Origin: Candidatus Leptofilum proximum
GTDB lineage: Bacteria > Chloroflexota > Anaerolineae > Promineifilales > Promineifilaceae
DNA: 64,000 nucleotides
Assembly: GCA_016710325.1 (NCBI GenBank)
Contig: JADJXK010000002.1
Coordinates: 5,394,001 to 5,458,000, forward strand
Direction: 5' to 3'
Position numbers and translations under genes: made by a program. Shown one piece after another: positions 33,919-42,618 of the stretch (position 1 is its first letter; every line of letters starts with the position of its first letter). The notes beneath the pieces were generated by a model. The model saw only the letters and a program-made list of their open reading frames with translations, was not told the DNA's origin and searched no databases.

Positions 33919-34608
33919 ATGAAACCTTATCCTATTTTTTTGATCGGTTTGGAAAACAGGCACTGCATTGTGATTGGCGGGGGGCATGAGGCCGAGAACA
34001 AGGTGCGGGGCTTGCTGGATTGTGACGCGACGGTGACGGTGATTCACCCGACTTTGACACCAGCGCTGGAAGCGTGGGCTGGGGAGGGGCAGTTTACCTG
34101 GCTGCAACGGCCGTACCAACCTGGCGATCTGCACGGCGCTTTCCTGGTGATTGCCGAGCGAGCCGACGCGGACACCAACGGCCGTATCTGGACCGAGGCG
34201 GAGGCTGAAGGGGCGCTGGTCAACGTGATGGATGACGTGGACCACTGCAACTTTGTGGCCGGTTCCGTGGTGCGCCAGGGACATCTGACCATTTCCATTT
34301 CCACCAGCGGCGCCGCCCCGGCGTTGGCAGTGCGTCTGCGCCAGAAAATGGCCCAGGAGTTCGGCCCGGAATACGCCACCTTTTTGGCCTGGATGCAGCA
34401 GCTCCGCGCGCCAATGAGCCAGCAGTATCCCGGCTTTGGCGAGCGGCGCGAGCGCTGGTACGAGCTGGTTGATTCTGACATTTTGGAATTGATTCGGAAC
34501 GGCCGTTTCGATTTGGCCCGTCAGCGTCTGCTAGAAATCAGCGGCATTGAGTTGTTGGAATCCGGGCCGTTGGGCGAAACCCAAAAACAAGTTGAAGAGC
34601 TGGCTTAA
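33919..34608 (+). CDS. Precorrin-2 dehydrogenase / sirohydrochlorin ferrochelatase
   Basis: A 229-residue protein of the Met8/CysG-N family that oxidises precorrin-2 with NAD and inserts iron to make siroheme. The NAD-binding motif is HCIVIGGGHEAENKVRGLLD (near 15-34). NVMDDVDHCNFVAGSVVRQG holds the conserved Asp, and STSGAAPALAVRLRQ the next conserved block. It completes the siroheme path with cobA. The start has only a weak ribosome site (GCGGAA). It is the last gene of the sulfur operon. Confidence 0.94.
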   Translation: MKPYPIFLIGLENRHCIVIGGGHEAENKVRGLLDCDATVTVIHPTLTPALEAWAGEGQFTWLQRPYQPGDLHGAFLVIAERADADTNGRIWTEAEAEGALVNVMDDVDHCNFVAGSVVRQGHLTISISTSGAAPALAVRLRQKMAQEFGPEYATFLAWMQQLRAPMSQQYPGFGERRERWYELVDSDILELIRNGRFDLARQRLLEISGIELLESGPLGETQKQVEELA

Positions 34609-34747
34609 AGAATGTTCTTGTTCTGTGTCCTTTTTTGTATCCGGCCTTCTATCCTTTCACATGGAGTGTGGTACATCTCTCCTTCATAATACTTCTCAGT
34701 ATTGATGATTATTTCAGCTGTTGCCCACTGACTGAAGGAGAAAACCG

Positions 34748-35251
34748 ATGAATCTCAACTCTTTACACGATGTCTATGTCCATGAATTAAAAGATCTGTA
34801 CAGTGCAGAAAAGCAGATTACCGAGGCGCTGCCCAAGATGGTTAAGGCAGCTTCAGACCAGTCGCTCAAAGATGCGTTTTCGCACCACCTGGATCAGACC
34901 CAGGGACACTTGCAGCGTGTTCGCCAGATTTTGGATGAACTGGACGAAAATCCCGGCAACGTGAAGTGTGATGGCATGGAAGGCCTGATCAAGGAAGGCG
35001 AAGATGTCATTAAGACGTCGGGAGATAGTACGGCCAAAGATGCGGCGCTGATTGCGGCCGCGCAGCGCGTGGAACACTACGAGATCGCCGCCTATGGTGC
35101 AGCCCGCTCCCACGCCAAAATCCTGGGCTATGACGAGGCCGCCAATACGCTGCAGCGCACGCTGGATGAAGAAGGTGAGACCGACAAAAAGCTGACGCAG
35201 CTGGCCGAGGGGGGCTTACTCGGTGAAGGTATCAACGAGAGCGCCAGGTAG
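34748..35251 (+). CDS. YciF-like ferritin-type protein (DUF892)
   Basis: A 167-residue four-helix-bundle protein. NLNSLHDVYVHELKDLYSAE, ALPKMVKAASDQSLKDAFSH and RVEHYEIAAYGAARSHAKIL carry the Glu/His pattern of a diiron site (Glu in HELKDLYSAE, His in HHLDQTQGHL, Glu and His in EHYEIAAY). The DUF892/YciF family is induced by stress in enterobacteria; the reaction is unknown. TGAAGGAGAAAACCG precedes the ATG. A bidirectional terminator follows. Confidence 0.92.
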   Translation: MNLNSLHDVYVHELKDLYSAEKQITEALPKMVKAASDQSLKDAFSHHLDQTQGHLQRVRQILDELDENPGNVKCDGMEGLIKEGEDVIKTSGDSTAKDAALIAAAQRVEHYEIAAYGAARSHAKILGYDEAANTLQRTLDEEGETDKKLTQLAEGGLLGEGINESAR

Positions 35252-35273
35252 TAAGCTGGCTCCGTCAGACACT

Positions 35274-35309
35274 TAAAAAAACAGCCACCCACCGGTGGCT
35301 GTTTTTTTG
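35274..35309. terminator. Bidirectional terminator between yciF-like gene and dinB
   Basis: A-run, ACAGCCACC, loop, GGTGGCTGT, T-run. The stem of nine base pairs is perfect and has a T-run on either strand, so it serves both convergent genes. Confidence 0.9.
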
Positions 35310-36461
35310 TCAGTCGAGGAAGTTGAAGCCAAGCTGGCGAATGGTGGGCGCTTCGATTTTGCTCACGCCTACGCCCAGCAGGCGCATTTTTTGGCCGGGC
35401 GGCCAATGTTCGGTCCAGATGGCTTCGGCAATTGTGTAAATTGTTTCAGCATCGTCGATGCCCACCTCCAGGGAGCGCTGACGGGTGAAGGTAGTGAAAT
35501 CGGCCCAGCGAAACTTGACGGTGACCGTGTGGGCCACCAGCTGCCGCTTTTGCAGCGAGCGGGCAACGTCCCCGGCCATTTCCTTTAGCTTGGTGCGCAG
35601 CCGGGCCGGATCGTTGACGTCCTGGTTGAAGGTCCATTCTTGGCTGATGCTTTTGGCCAGCCCACGATCGGCGACGACGGTACGGCCGTCCACCCCCCTT
35701 GCCCTTTCCCGCAGCGACGCGGCCTGGCTGCCAAACGCCCCTTGCAGCAGTCCCAGGTCGGCCAGGGCCAGCTGCTCGCAGGTGTGAATGTTGAGTTTGG
35801 CCAGCTTTTCGGCCGTGCGCGGACCAATGCCCCAGATGGCACGTGTGGGCAGCGGCGCCAGGAAGGCGGCTTCGGCGCCGGGCCGCACCACGGTGAAGCC
35901 CTCCGGCTTGTCATGGTCAGAGGCAACTTTGGCGACGAGCTTGCTGCTGGCCAGCCCCACGGAGCAGGGGAGCGTGGTCTGGCTTTTGACGGCCGTTTGT
36001 ATCTCCGCCGCCTTTTCTTCCGGCTTGGCCCAGTCCGACAAATCGACATACGCCTCATCAACACTCATCTGCTCTACCGGGCCAAACGACTCCAGGATGG
36101 CCATCACCTGTTTGGAGCAGCTGTGGATGCGCTCCCAGTTGGCCGGGGCAATTTTAAGCGCAGGGCAGAGGCGAACGGCCGTACTCATCGGCATGGCGGA
36201 ACGCACGCCCATTTGCCGCGCCTCATAGCTGGCGGAGGCCACCACGCCGCGCTGGTCTGGCTGCCCGCCAATCGCCAACGGCCGTCCGACATCCTCCGGG
36301 TGATCCAAAATGTGCACGTTGACATAAAATGCATCCATGTCAAGGTGCAAGATCGCTCGTTCCCAGATTTTTTTAGCCACAGAGGGCACCGAGGTTTCAG
36401 AGATGAAGCTCAAATCCTCTGTGCTCTCTGTATTCTCTGTGGCTTTTTTCCCCTGGGTCAC
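35310..36461 (-). CDS. dinB: DNA polymerase IV
   Basis: A 383-residue Y-family polymerase for translesion synthesis. LHLDMDAFYVNVHILDHPED holds the first catalytic Asp; RQMGVRSAMPMSTAVRLCP, VEQMSVDEAYVDLSD and SCSVGLASSKLVAKVASDHD (or its near form) follow in the right order, with the little finger domain to the end. The annotated start GTG (36461) overlaps the stop of the upstream gene as GTGA, suggesting coupling. However, the first 40 residues (MTQGKKATENTESTEDLS) are encoded by a CACAGAGG phrase repeat, so the functional start may be nearer ATG 36338 or a TTG just before it. Confidence 0.93.
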   Translation of the reverse strand: MTQGKKATENTESTEDLSFISETSVPSVAKKIWERAILHLDMDAFYVNVHILDHPEDVGRPLAIGGQPDQRGVVASASYEARQMGVRSAMPMSTAVRLCPALKIAPANWERIHSCSKQVMAILESFGPVEQMSVDEAYVDLSDWAKPEEKAAEIQTAVKSQTTLPCSVGLASSKLVAKVASDHDKPEGFTVVRPGAEAAFLAPLPTRAIWGIGPRTAEKLAKLNIHTCEQLALADLGLLQGAFGSQAASLRERARGVDGRTVVADRGLAKSISQEWTFNQDVNDPARLRTKLKEMAGDVARSLQKRQLVAHTVTVKFRWADFTTFTRQRSLEVGIDDAETIYTIAEAIWTEHWPPGQKMRLLGVGVSKIEAPTIRQLGFNFLD

Positions 36462-37789
36462 GGGTGGTATACCTCCGGTTGAATGGGTGCCTGCGCGGGC
36501 GGCTGCGGAGCGCTGAAGTAATTTTGCAGGCTGTAGCGGGTCACCGGCTCAATGAGCTGCTGCGCCAGGTTGGCAATATCGGCGAACTGGCCGCCCAAAA
36601 ACCAGATGGCGGCGCCTTTCACCTGCGGATAAGGCGCGTACAGCCGCGATGCCCAGGCAATGTCTTGAATGGCCTGCTCCGGTGCGGGCACTTTTTCGTA
36701 GGTCCAGCCCCACTCGGTGATGAGCACGGTGGGGCGGGGAATGCCGTACTGGTCGGCAATTTGGAACAGGGTCTGGAAACGGCCGATTTTGTACGGATAT
36801 TCGTGGTCAATGTCGTCCACCAGGTAGCTGTATTCGTGCAGGGCAATGGCCAGCCGGTCAGGATTATTGCCCGCCAGCCGCAAGAAGGCCAGCATGCTCG
36901 GTGTCTGCCAGTCGGTGGGTTCCGGTTCGCCGGACGCCCAGCCAAATGCGGCCCAGCGGAACCCTTCGGCCAGAGCTAATTCGGCCGTTTTCAGGGCAAA
37001 CTGGCCCAGCCACTCCGCCTGGTTTTTATCTACCTCGTTGATGGTTTCCAGCCACACCAGGCTACGGTCCAGTTCGGGCGGGAAGGCGTCGCGGTGCATC
37101 TGCCAGTGAATTTCGGCGGCCTGCACGGCTGGTAGGCTGTAGTTGGGCACGTTCCAATCATAGCTGGAGCCGCCCTGGGAGGCCTTGCGATAAACCAGCA
37201 CGTGCGGCACGCCGCTCTGCTTCATCAGCTCCTGGGCAATGTAGATCGGCTGGGCGTTGTCCACGCTTTTGAGGAAGAAGGGAATGCCGGCTGCGTCCAG
37301 GGCGCGCATCCACACTTCCAGCCCTTCGCTGTTGCCGCCAATGCCGGTGTGGAAACCAATCTTCACAGGCGAGAGGGCCAGACCCTGGGCGGCAAGTTCG
37401 GCGCGAACGGCCGCAAAATCCACCGTGGGAATGGGCGTGGGGCTGGGCACGGTCGTGGGCGGAACCGGCGTGGGCGTGGCGGCCTCTGGCCCGGCCACGT
37501 ACGGCAGGTAAACGTCGTCGCCGTCCAGCGTGGTGACGGGCGGTGGCGTGAAGATCAATTCGGCCGTTGGTGTGACGCCCGGATAAGGTTCGGTGACAAC
37601 AGGCGGAGCAGGCGGGGGATAGCCAGTTGGTGTTTCACCAGGCAAGGGGTAACCGGTGGGCGCGCTGGCGGTGACCTGGCTCAACGCTTCCGGCGTGGCG
37701 GCGGGGGGCAGCGTGGGTGTGGGAACGGGAGGGGATTGGCAGGTGGTAACGGCCGTTACCAACAGCAGCCCGATCAACCAGCGCAGCAC
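36458..37789 (-). CDS. Lipoprotein with glycosidase-like domain
   Basis: A secreted lipoprotein of about 443 residues. The signal (VLRWLIGLLLVTAVTTC) ends in a lipobox Cys near 17. A Pro/Thr-rich linker (about 18-130) follows, and a TIM-barrel-like domain has LVWLETINEVDKNQAEWLGQ (candidate acid/base Glu in NE), LAIALHEYSYL and PTVLITEWGWTYEK (candidate nucleophile Glu in TEWG). These resemble clan GH-A glycosidases; the substrate is unknown. The frame is open to 37894, but those codons lie in a CCCTCACCCCAACCC repeat, so I chose GTG 37789. Confidence 0.75.
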   Translation of the reverse strand: MLRWLIGLLLVTAVTTCQSPPVPTPTLPPAATPEALSQVTASAPTGYPLPGETPTGYPPPAPPVVTEPYPGVTPTAELIFTPPPVTTLDGDDVYLPYVAGPEAATPTPVPPTTVPSPTPIPTVDFAAVRAELAAQGLALSPVKIGFHTGIGGNSEGLEVWMRALDAAGIPFFLKSVDNAQPIYIAQELMKQSGVPHVLVYRKASQGGSSYDWNVPNYSLPAVQAAEIHWQMHRDAFPPELDRSLVWLETINEVDKNQAEWLGQFALKTAELALAEGFRWAAFGWASGEPEPTDWQTPSMLAFLRLAGNNPDRLAIALHEYSYLVDDIDHEYPYKIGRFQTLFQIADQYGIPRPTVLITEWGWTYEKVPAPEQAIQDIAWASRLYAPYPQVKGAAIWFLGGQFADIANLAQQLIEPVTRYSLQNYFSAPQPPAQAPIQPEVYHP

Positions 37790-37793
37790 TGAC

Positions 37794-37877
37794 CCCCACC
37801 CTGGCCCTTCCCCTACCAGGAAGAGGGAATTGGCTCCCTCTCCCTCCCAGGGAGAGGGTTGGGGTGAGGGTCTTTTA
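37794..37877. repeat. CCCTCACCCCAACCCTCTCCC-type repeat
   Basis: CCCACCCTGGCCCTTCCCC, then AGGGAGAGGGTTGGGGTGAGGG. The halves are nearly complementary. It is a phrase repeat found in spacers of many bacteria (from memory) and covers the 5' end of the longest frame of the lipoprotein. Confidence 0.7.
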
Positions 37878-37886
37878 CCTTTAACT

Positions 37887-38990
37887 TTACCCAACCGTGA
37901 TCAGCTCGCGCGTCATCGTGGTCAGGCTGCGGTAGCCGTCTTCGGTGATGACGATGTCGTCCTCGATGCGCACGCCGCCGCGGCCCGGCAGGTAGATACC
38001 CGGCTCCACGGTAAAGACGTTGCCCGGAATCAGCGGCTCGGTGTTGGCTTCCATCATGAAGGGCGGCTCGTGGACTTCCACGCCCAGGCCATGCCCGGTG
38101 CGATGGATGAAATAGTCGCCGTAGCCCGCATCGTCAATCACTTCGCGGGCGGCGCGGTCCACGTCTTGCCCGGTGGCACCTGGGCAGGAAGCCAGCACAC
38201 CCTGCTCGTTGGCCAGCTTAACCGTCTCGTAGACGTGGCGCAGCTCGGGGTCCAGTTCACCGACGGCAAAGGTGCGGGTAATGTCCGACGGGTAGCCATC
38301 CACCAGGCAGCCCCAGTCGATGACCAGCAGATCGCCTTCCTGCAGCCGCCGGTCCGTTGGCGTGGCGTGCGGCGAAGCGCCGTTGGGACCGGTGGAGACA
38401 ATCGGGCCAAAGGCGATGGCGTCGGCGCCTTCTTCTAGCTGGAACTGGGTGAGCATGGCCGCCACCTGCTTTTCCGTCATGCCGATCTCAATCTGGGGAA
38501 TGAGACGTTCCATGGCTCGCTCGGCGACGGCGATGGCCCGCTCCATCTTGGCAATTTCGTCGGCGTCTTTCACGGCGCGCAGGGCCATGAGGATGGGCTC
38601 GGCGTGGGTGGTGGTGAGGCCGGGGGCGTAACGCTTGAGCAGTTCCAGCTCCAGCACGCGCATGTGCAGCGCCTCCACCGCCAATAAATAGTCAGACAGC
38701 TCCAGCATGGCGCAGGCCTGTTGGAAGGCGCTGGTGTAGCCTTCGTCGTCGCTCCAGGCGAAGATACGGTCTTCCGGGACGCCCGCGGCGCGCGCTTTCA
38801 TCGCTTCCAGGCCGGGGATGACGATAGCTGGATCATCATCGGCGGGGAAGAAGAGGACAATCGGCCGTTCGCTGACGTGGGAGTGGATGCCGCTGAGGTA
38901 GGCCATATTGGGGCCGGGCACCAGGGCCACACCGTCCACGCCGTGGGCCAGGATTTGCTGTGTGAGTTTGTGGAGACGGGTCTGGTTCAT
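37887..38990 (-). CDS. Xaa-Pro peptidase (M24 family)
   Basis: A 367-residue metallopeptidase that cleaves dipeptides or N-terminal residues before proline. The N-terminal creatinase-like domain covers 1-130. The pita-bread domain has the five metal ligands in order: Asp in VIDWGCLVDGY (near 233), Asp in PSDITRTF, His in HRTGHGLGVEVHE, Glu in FTVEPGIYLPG and Glu in VRIEDDIVITEDG. This fits the PepQ/PepP type, cytosolic. AAGGAATTGACTGC precedes the ATG. Upstream is a phrase repeat. Confidence 0.94.
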   Translation of the reverse strand: MNQTRLHKLTQQILAHGVDGVALVPGPNMAYLSGIHSHVSERPIVLFFPADDDPAIVIPGLEAMKARAAGVPEDRIFAWSDDEGYTSAFQQACAMLELSDYLLAVEALHMRVLELELLKRYAPGLTTTHAEPILMALRAVKDADEIAKMERAIAVAERAMERLIPQIEIGMTEKQVAAMLTQFQLEEGADAIAFGPIVSTGPNGASPHATPTDRRLQEGDLLVIDWGCLVDGYPSDITRTFAVGELDPELRHVYETVKLANEQGVLASCPGATGQDVDRAAREVIDDAGYGDYFIHRTGHGLGVEVHEPPFMMEANTEPLIPGNVFTVEPGIYLPGRGGVRIEDDIVITEDGYRSLTTMTRELITVG

Positions 38991-39002
38991 GCAGTCAATT
39001 CC

Positions 39003-39085
39003 TTAAAATATTTATCCACAGATTACACAGATTTCGCAGATAAGAAGACTAAAAATCTGTGTAATCTGAGAAATCTGTGGATTAA
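39003..39085. repeat. CACAGATTACACAGATTTCGC phrase repeat
   Basis: CCACAGATTACACAGATTTC, then AATCTGTGTAATCTGAGAAA and ATCTGTGG, giving a long imperfect hairpin between two minus-strand genes. Confidence 0.75.
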
Positions 39086-39093
39086 TGGTTTTG

Positions 39094-39594
39094 TTACGAT
39101 TCGTCTAATTCTATCAACGGGACGCCAGCCTGCACGGAGTCGCCTTTGGCGCAGTTGATGGCGGTGACGGTGCCGCTGTAGGGGGCCTGGATGGGAATGA
39201 TCATCTTCATCGATTCCAGCAGGATAAGTTTGTCGCCATCCGCCACCGGGTCGCCCACGCTGACCAAAATGTCGGCCACGACAGCCGGAATGGTGGCCGA
39301 CAGGGATGCGCTGCTGCTGGGGCCGCCGCTGCCGCGCGGCAAAACGCGCTCATAATGGTGGGTACGGCCGTTCAGCCACATCATCCGCTTCACCCCATCT
39401 TTGTGCCCTACCAACCGCCACTGCTGGCGGGAACCGTCTGGCAGGGTGCGTTCCAGCAAGATGCCGTTTTCGCTTTGAGAGATGAGCTGGAAAACGGCCG
39501 TTTTCCCCTCAATCTCCACGCGAATTTCAGACCCCTGGCGGCTGGCCTGCACGCTTTTTTCCACGTCGTTTTGGCGGAGGGTAAATTCGGTCAT
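39094..39594 (-). CDS. Biotin carboxyl carrier protein
   Basis: A 166-residue protein. The C-terminal 80 residues are a biotinyl domain with the attachment Lys in LLESMKMIIPIQAPYSG (near 129), followed by GTVTAINCAKGDSVQAG. The first 90 residues are a variable partner-binding region. Such carriers serve acyl-CoA or pyruvate carboxylases. The carboxylase genes are not in the window. Its start overlaps the stop of the NfeD-type protease as ATGA, so the two are translated together. Confidence 0.9.
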   Translation of the reverse strand: MTEFTLRQNDVEKSVQASRQGSEIRVEIEGKTAVFQLISQSENGILLERTLPDGSRQQWRLVGHKDGVKRMMWLNGRTHHYERVLPRGSGGPSSSASLSATIPAVVADILVSVGDPVADGDKLILLESMKMIIPIQAPYSGTVTAINCAKGDSVQAGVPLIELDES

Positions 39595-40946
39595 GGGGTG
39601 GGGGGCTCCAGAACGGCCGTTGCGGCGGCCGGTTCTACCTGTAGTTTCATACCTTGCATCTGGCGCACGCGCACCTCGTCGCCAAAGTGGATGGGTTGGC
39701 TGGCGATGGCTTGCCAGATTTCGCCCTTGAGCGTGATCGTGCCGCGATACAAGCTGCCGTCAGGATCGAACGAATCGCGCGCCGTGCCGATTTGCCCCAC
39801 CATGCCCTGCGATCCGGTGATTGGCTGCCGCCGCTGGGCGCGCACGGCAAAGGCCACGATGGCCAGGAAAAATCCAGCAGTGAACACGGCAATGGTGATA
39901 GCCGCGGGAATGGAGAGGCGCACAAATTCAGGGGTGCCGGAGTTAAACAGCACCAGCAGCCCGGCAATCAGGGTAATGGTGCCGGTGACGGCCAGCGCTC
40001 CGTGGGTGGGCGTGGTTGTCTCCAGCGCCAGCAGCACAAAGGCCACCAGGATCAGCCCCATGCCCAGCCAGTTGACAGGCAGCTGGCCCAGGCCGTACAG
40101 GCCAATGCCCAAAAAGAGGACGCCAATGAAACCGGCCACCCAGCCGCCGGGATTAGAAATCTCGATGATGATGGCCTGCACGCCGATGGCCATGAGAATG
40201 GAGACGACGATCGGGTTAGTGAGGGCCAGCAGCAGCGTTTCGATGAAGGTGAGGGGAATGGGGGTTTGGGTGGGAACGGCCGTGTTCAGCACCTGTTCTT
40301 CGTCGTTGATGAGGATGGTACGGCCGTCTAGCTGGGCCAACAAATCTTCCGGTGTGGCGGCAATGGCGTCAATAAATCCGGCCTCCAGCGCTTCCGGGCC
40401 GCTGACGGCGCGAGCCTCTTCGATCATTGCCTCGGCCAGAGCCACGGCATCGGCTCCGCGCCGCGCCGTCAGGCCGCGCATGGTGGCTTTCAGATCCTCC
40501 ACTGCCTTGCGATAAGCCGTCTCGTTGATGTCTGATCCATCTGAGTTGATCGGTGAGGCGGCGCCGATGACCGTTTCCGGGGCCATGCCAGATGCGTGGG
40601 CAGCGGCCGTAATCACGCTGCCCGCGGAGGCGGCCTGGGCGCCGCGCGGCCCGATGTAGACAATGATGGGCACTTCGGAGGCGCGGAACAGCTGCACAAT
40701 CTGGATGGTAGTGTCCAGCGCGCCCCCGGGTGTGTCCAGGATGATGAGAACGGCGTCGGCCTCAGTGCGTACCGCTTCGGCCAGCCCGCGCTCAAAGTAG
40801 GTGTGCATGATGGGCGTCACCGGGCCGTCAAATTCCAGCACGGCTACCTCGCTGCTTTGGGCGTACAACAGGGCAGTCTGTCCTAAAATGAGCACAGCCA
40901 GCAGCAGGCTAATCAGATAGTTTCGGGTGTGTGCTAATCGTTTCAT
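39591..40946 (-). CDS. NfeD-type membrane serine protease
   Basis: A 451-residue membrane protein. A signal segment at 8-28 precedes a ClpP-like protease domain (about 33-235): ALDTTIQIVQLFRASEVPII, GAQAASAGSVITAAAH with the likely catalytic Ser, and RRGADAVALAEAMIEEARAV. Residues about 235-365 contain several transmembrane helices, and the last 80 form an OB-like soluble NfeD domain (GMVGQIGTARDSFDPDGSLY). Long-form NfeD proteins often pair with a stomatin-like protein and act in membrane quality control; no stomatin gene is nearby. Confidence 0.9.
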   Translation of the reverse strand: MKRLAHTRNYLISLLLAVLILGQTALLYAQSSEVAVLEFDGPVTPIMHTYFERGLAEAVRTEADAVLIILDTPGGALDTTIQIVQLFRASEVPIIVYIGPRGAQAASAGSVITAAAHASGMAPETVIGAASPINSDGSDINETAYRKAVEDLKATMRGLTARRGADAVALAEAMIEEARAVSGPEALEAGFIDAIAATPEDLLAQLDGRTILINDEEQVLNTAVPTQTPIPLTFIETLLLALTNPIVVSILMAIGVQAIIIEISNPGGWVAGFIGVLFLGIGLYGLGQLPVNWLGMGLILVAFVLLALETTTPTHGALAVTGTITLIAGLLVLFNSGTPEFVRLSIPAAITIAVFTAGFFLAIVAFAVRAQRRQPITGSQGMVGQIGTARDSFDPDGSLYRGTITLKGEIWQAIASQPIHFGDEVRVRQMQGMKLQVEPAAATAVLEPPTP

Positions 40947-40954
40947 AACAATAC

Positions 40955-41034
40955 GAAATTGAGAAATTGGATAGTCTTCTAAAAAATATGAGTTCCTAAC
41001 CGGTTAGGCAAAATTACTCAATTACCCAATTACA
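40955..41034. repeat. GAAATTGAGAAATTGG / CCCAATTACAT phrase repeat
   Basis: AATTGAGAAATTGG and AATTACTCAATTACCCAATTAC flank a central part. It belongs to the GTAATTGGG family. Confidence 0.65.
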
Positions 41035-42291
41035 TCACAAAAGTCCGGTGGCGGGGATGTCCAGGCGGAGGGCGATGATAAATTCGCTGCCGGTGTGGTT
41101 GCTGCTCTCGGCCCAGATACGGCCGTTGTGCAACGTCACCAACTCTTTGGCAATCGACAAACCCAGCCCCATACCCTCATGTTGGCGGCGCAGCGGTGAT
41201 TCCACCTGGTAGAACCGCTTAAAAATGCGCTCCAGCTGGTCTTCGGGCACGCCGATGCCGCTGTCTTTGATGCGGAACCACGCTTCGCGCCCCTGGCGCT
41301 GCACTTTGACCTCGATGTGACCGCCCTTGGGCGTAAACTTCACGGCGTTGTTCAGCAGGTTGCCGATGATCACCTCCATCATGTCCTGGTCAATGAGAAC
41401 AGGCAGCGGCACATCGGGCAGGGTGACGTGGACGGTCTGGTCTTTGGCAGCGGCCGTTTCATCCTGCTCCAGATCCATCTCCCGCACCATTTGCACCAGG
41501 TCCACCTGCTCCTGGGTGAGCATGGCCGTGCCCGCGTCGACGTAGCGCAGGTTGAGCATGTCTTGAATGAGGGTGCGCAGGTGAACGGCCGCTTGCAGCA
41601 CGTTGTCAAACTGCTCCGTCATCTCTGGTCCGGCCTCGTCGCGCAAAAAAGAAACGTAGCCCAAAATCACCGACAGCGGCGTGCGCAGCTCGTGCGAGGC
41701 GATGGCGATGAAGTCAGTTTTGAGCTGATCCAGCTCGTTGAGTTCGGCATTGGCCTGCTCCAGTTCGGTAAACAGCCGCGCCTGCTCCACGGCCACCCCG
41801 GCAATGTCGGCCAGAATCGAAAGCGTCTCAAAATCCTGCACCGAAAAGTCGCCGCCGCCCGCCTTGTTCAGCGCTTCCAGCACGCCTACCGGTTCCTGGG
41901 TGACATTGTGCATGGGCACGCCCAAAATCGAGCGGGTGTGAAAGGCAATCGCTTCATCGACGTTCTGGTTCCACCGCGCATCTTTAGAAACGTCCTGGAT
42001 GTACATCGGCTTGTTTTCGGTCAGAATCGCGCCTGCGATTGAATCATCCAGCGAGACGGCCATGTTGGCCATTTCTGGCGGCACCTTGTTGGAGGAGGCC
42101 TTAAAATGGAGCTGCTGCGTGCGCGGGTCGAGCAGCAAAATGGAGGCGGCTTCGGCTTTGGTCAGATCGGCGGCTTCGCTGATAATGCGCGAGAGCAGAT
42201 GGTCCAGGTTGGTGGTGGCGTTGAGCACGCGGCTGATTTCGACCAGGCGGGCCATCCGTTCGGCATTGAGTTTGGGGCGCTGCACGTTCAT
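41035..42291 (-). CDS. GAF sensor histidine kinase
   Basis: A 418-residue soluble kinase. One GAF domain at about 20-165 (AEAASILLLDPRTQQLHFKA), a coiled linker, HisKA with the acceptor His in AIASHELRTPLSVILGYVSF (near 205), and the ATPase domain with NLLNNAVKFTPKGG, KDSGIGVPEDQL and GMGLGLSIAKELVTLHNG. AAGGATTCAT precedes the ATG. No receiver is adjacent. Confidence 0.94.
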   Translation of the reverse strand: MNVQRPKLNAERMARLVEISRVLNATTNLDHLLSRIISEAADLTKAEAASILLLDPRTQQLHFKASSNKVPPEMANMAVSLDDSIAGAILTENKPMYIQDVSKDARWNQNVDEAIAFHTRSILGVPMHNVTQEPVGVLEALNKAGGGDFSVQDFETLSILADIAGVAVEQARLFTELEQANAELNELDQLKTDFIAIASHELRTPLSVILGYVSFLRDEAGPEMTEQFDNVLQAAVHLRTLIQDMLNLRYVDAGTAMLTQEQVDLVQMVREMDLEQDETAAAKDQTVHVTLPDVPLPVLIDQDMMEVIIGNLLNNAVKFTPKGGHIEVKVQRQGREAWFRIKDSGIGVPEDQLERIFKRFYQVESPLRRQHEGMGLGLSIAKELVTLHNGRIWAESSNHTGSEFIIALRLDIPATGLL

Positions 42292-42327
42292 ATGAATCCT
42301 TGCTGGACTTACGCACTGATAAATTAA

Positions 42328-42396
42328 TTAGCCGCGAATGACGCGAATTTCACGAATTTTAACTTTGCTTGGCGTCAATTCGGGAAATTCGCGGCT
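42328..42396. repeat. AGCCGCGAATGACGCGAATTTCACG phrase repeat
   Basis: AGCCGCGAATGACGCGAATTTC, then GGGAAATTCGCGGCT, an inverted repeat about 65 bases across, upstream of the GAF kinase. Confidence 0.7.
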
Positions 42397-42552
42397 CAAA
42401 AAACTTCACCTGTGTAAATCTTACCTTGGTTACGGCCGTTTTCTTCGGTTGTCTTTCAAGATATGATACGGTATGCTGACTGCTTCGACAAGCGGCGGAG
42501 ACGGCCGTTTGTCGAGAGTAAACGCCGTCTCTAACCGACTGTTCAATATGGA

Positions 42553-42616
42553 AAGTAATTGGGTAATTGGGTAACTGAGCAATTAATTGCCCAATTGCCC
42601 AATTACTCAATTACAC
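42553..42616. repeat. GTAATTGGGTAATTGGGTAAC phrase repeat
   Basis: GTAATTGGGTAATTGGG phrases followed by GCCCAATTACTCAATTACAC. It ends three bases before hemW, so the longer frame from 42559 would be repeat-encoded. Confidence 0.75.
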
Positions 42617-42618
42617 GG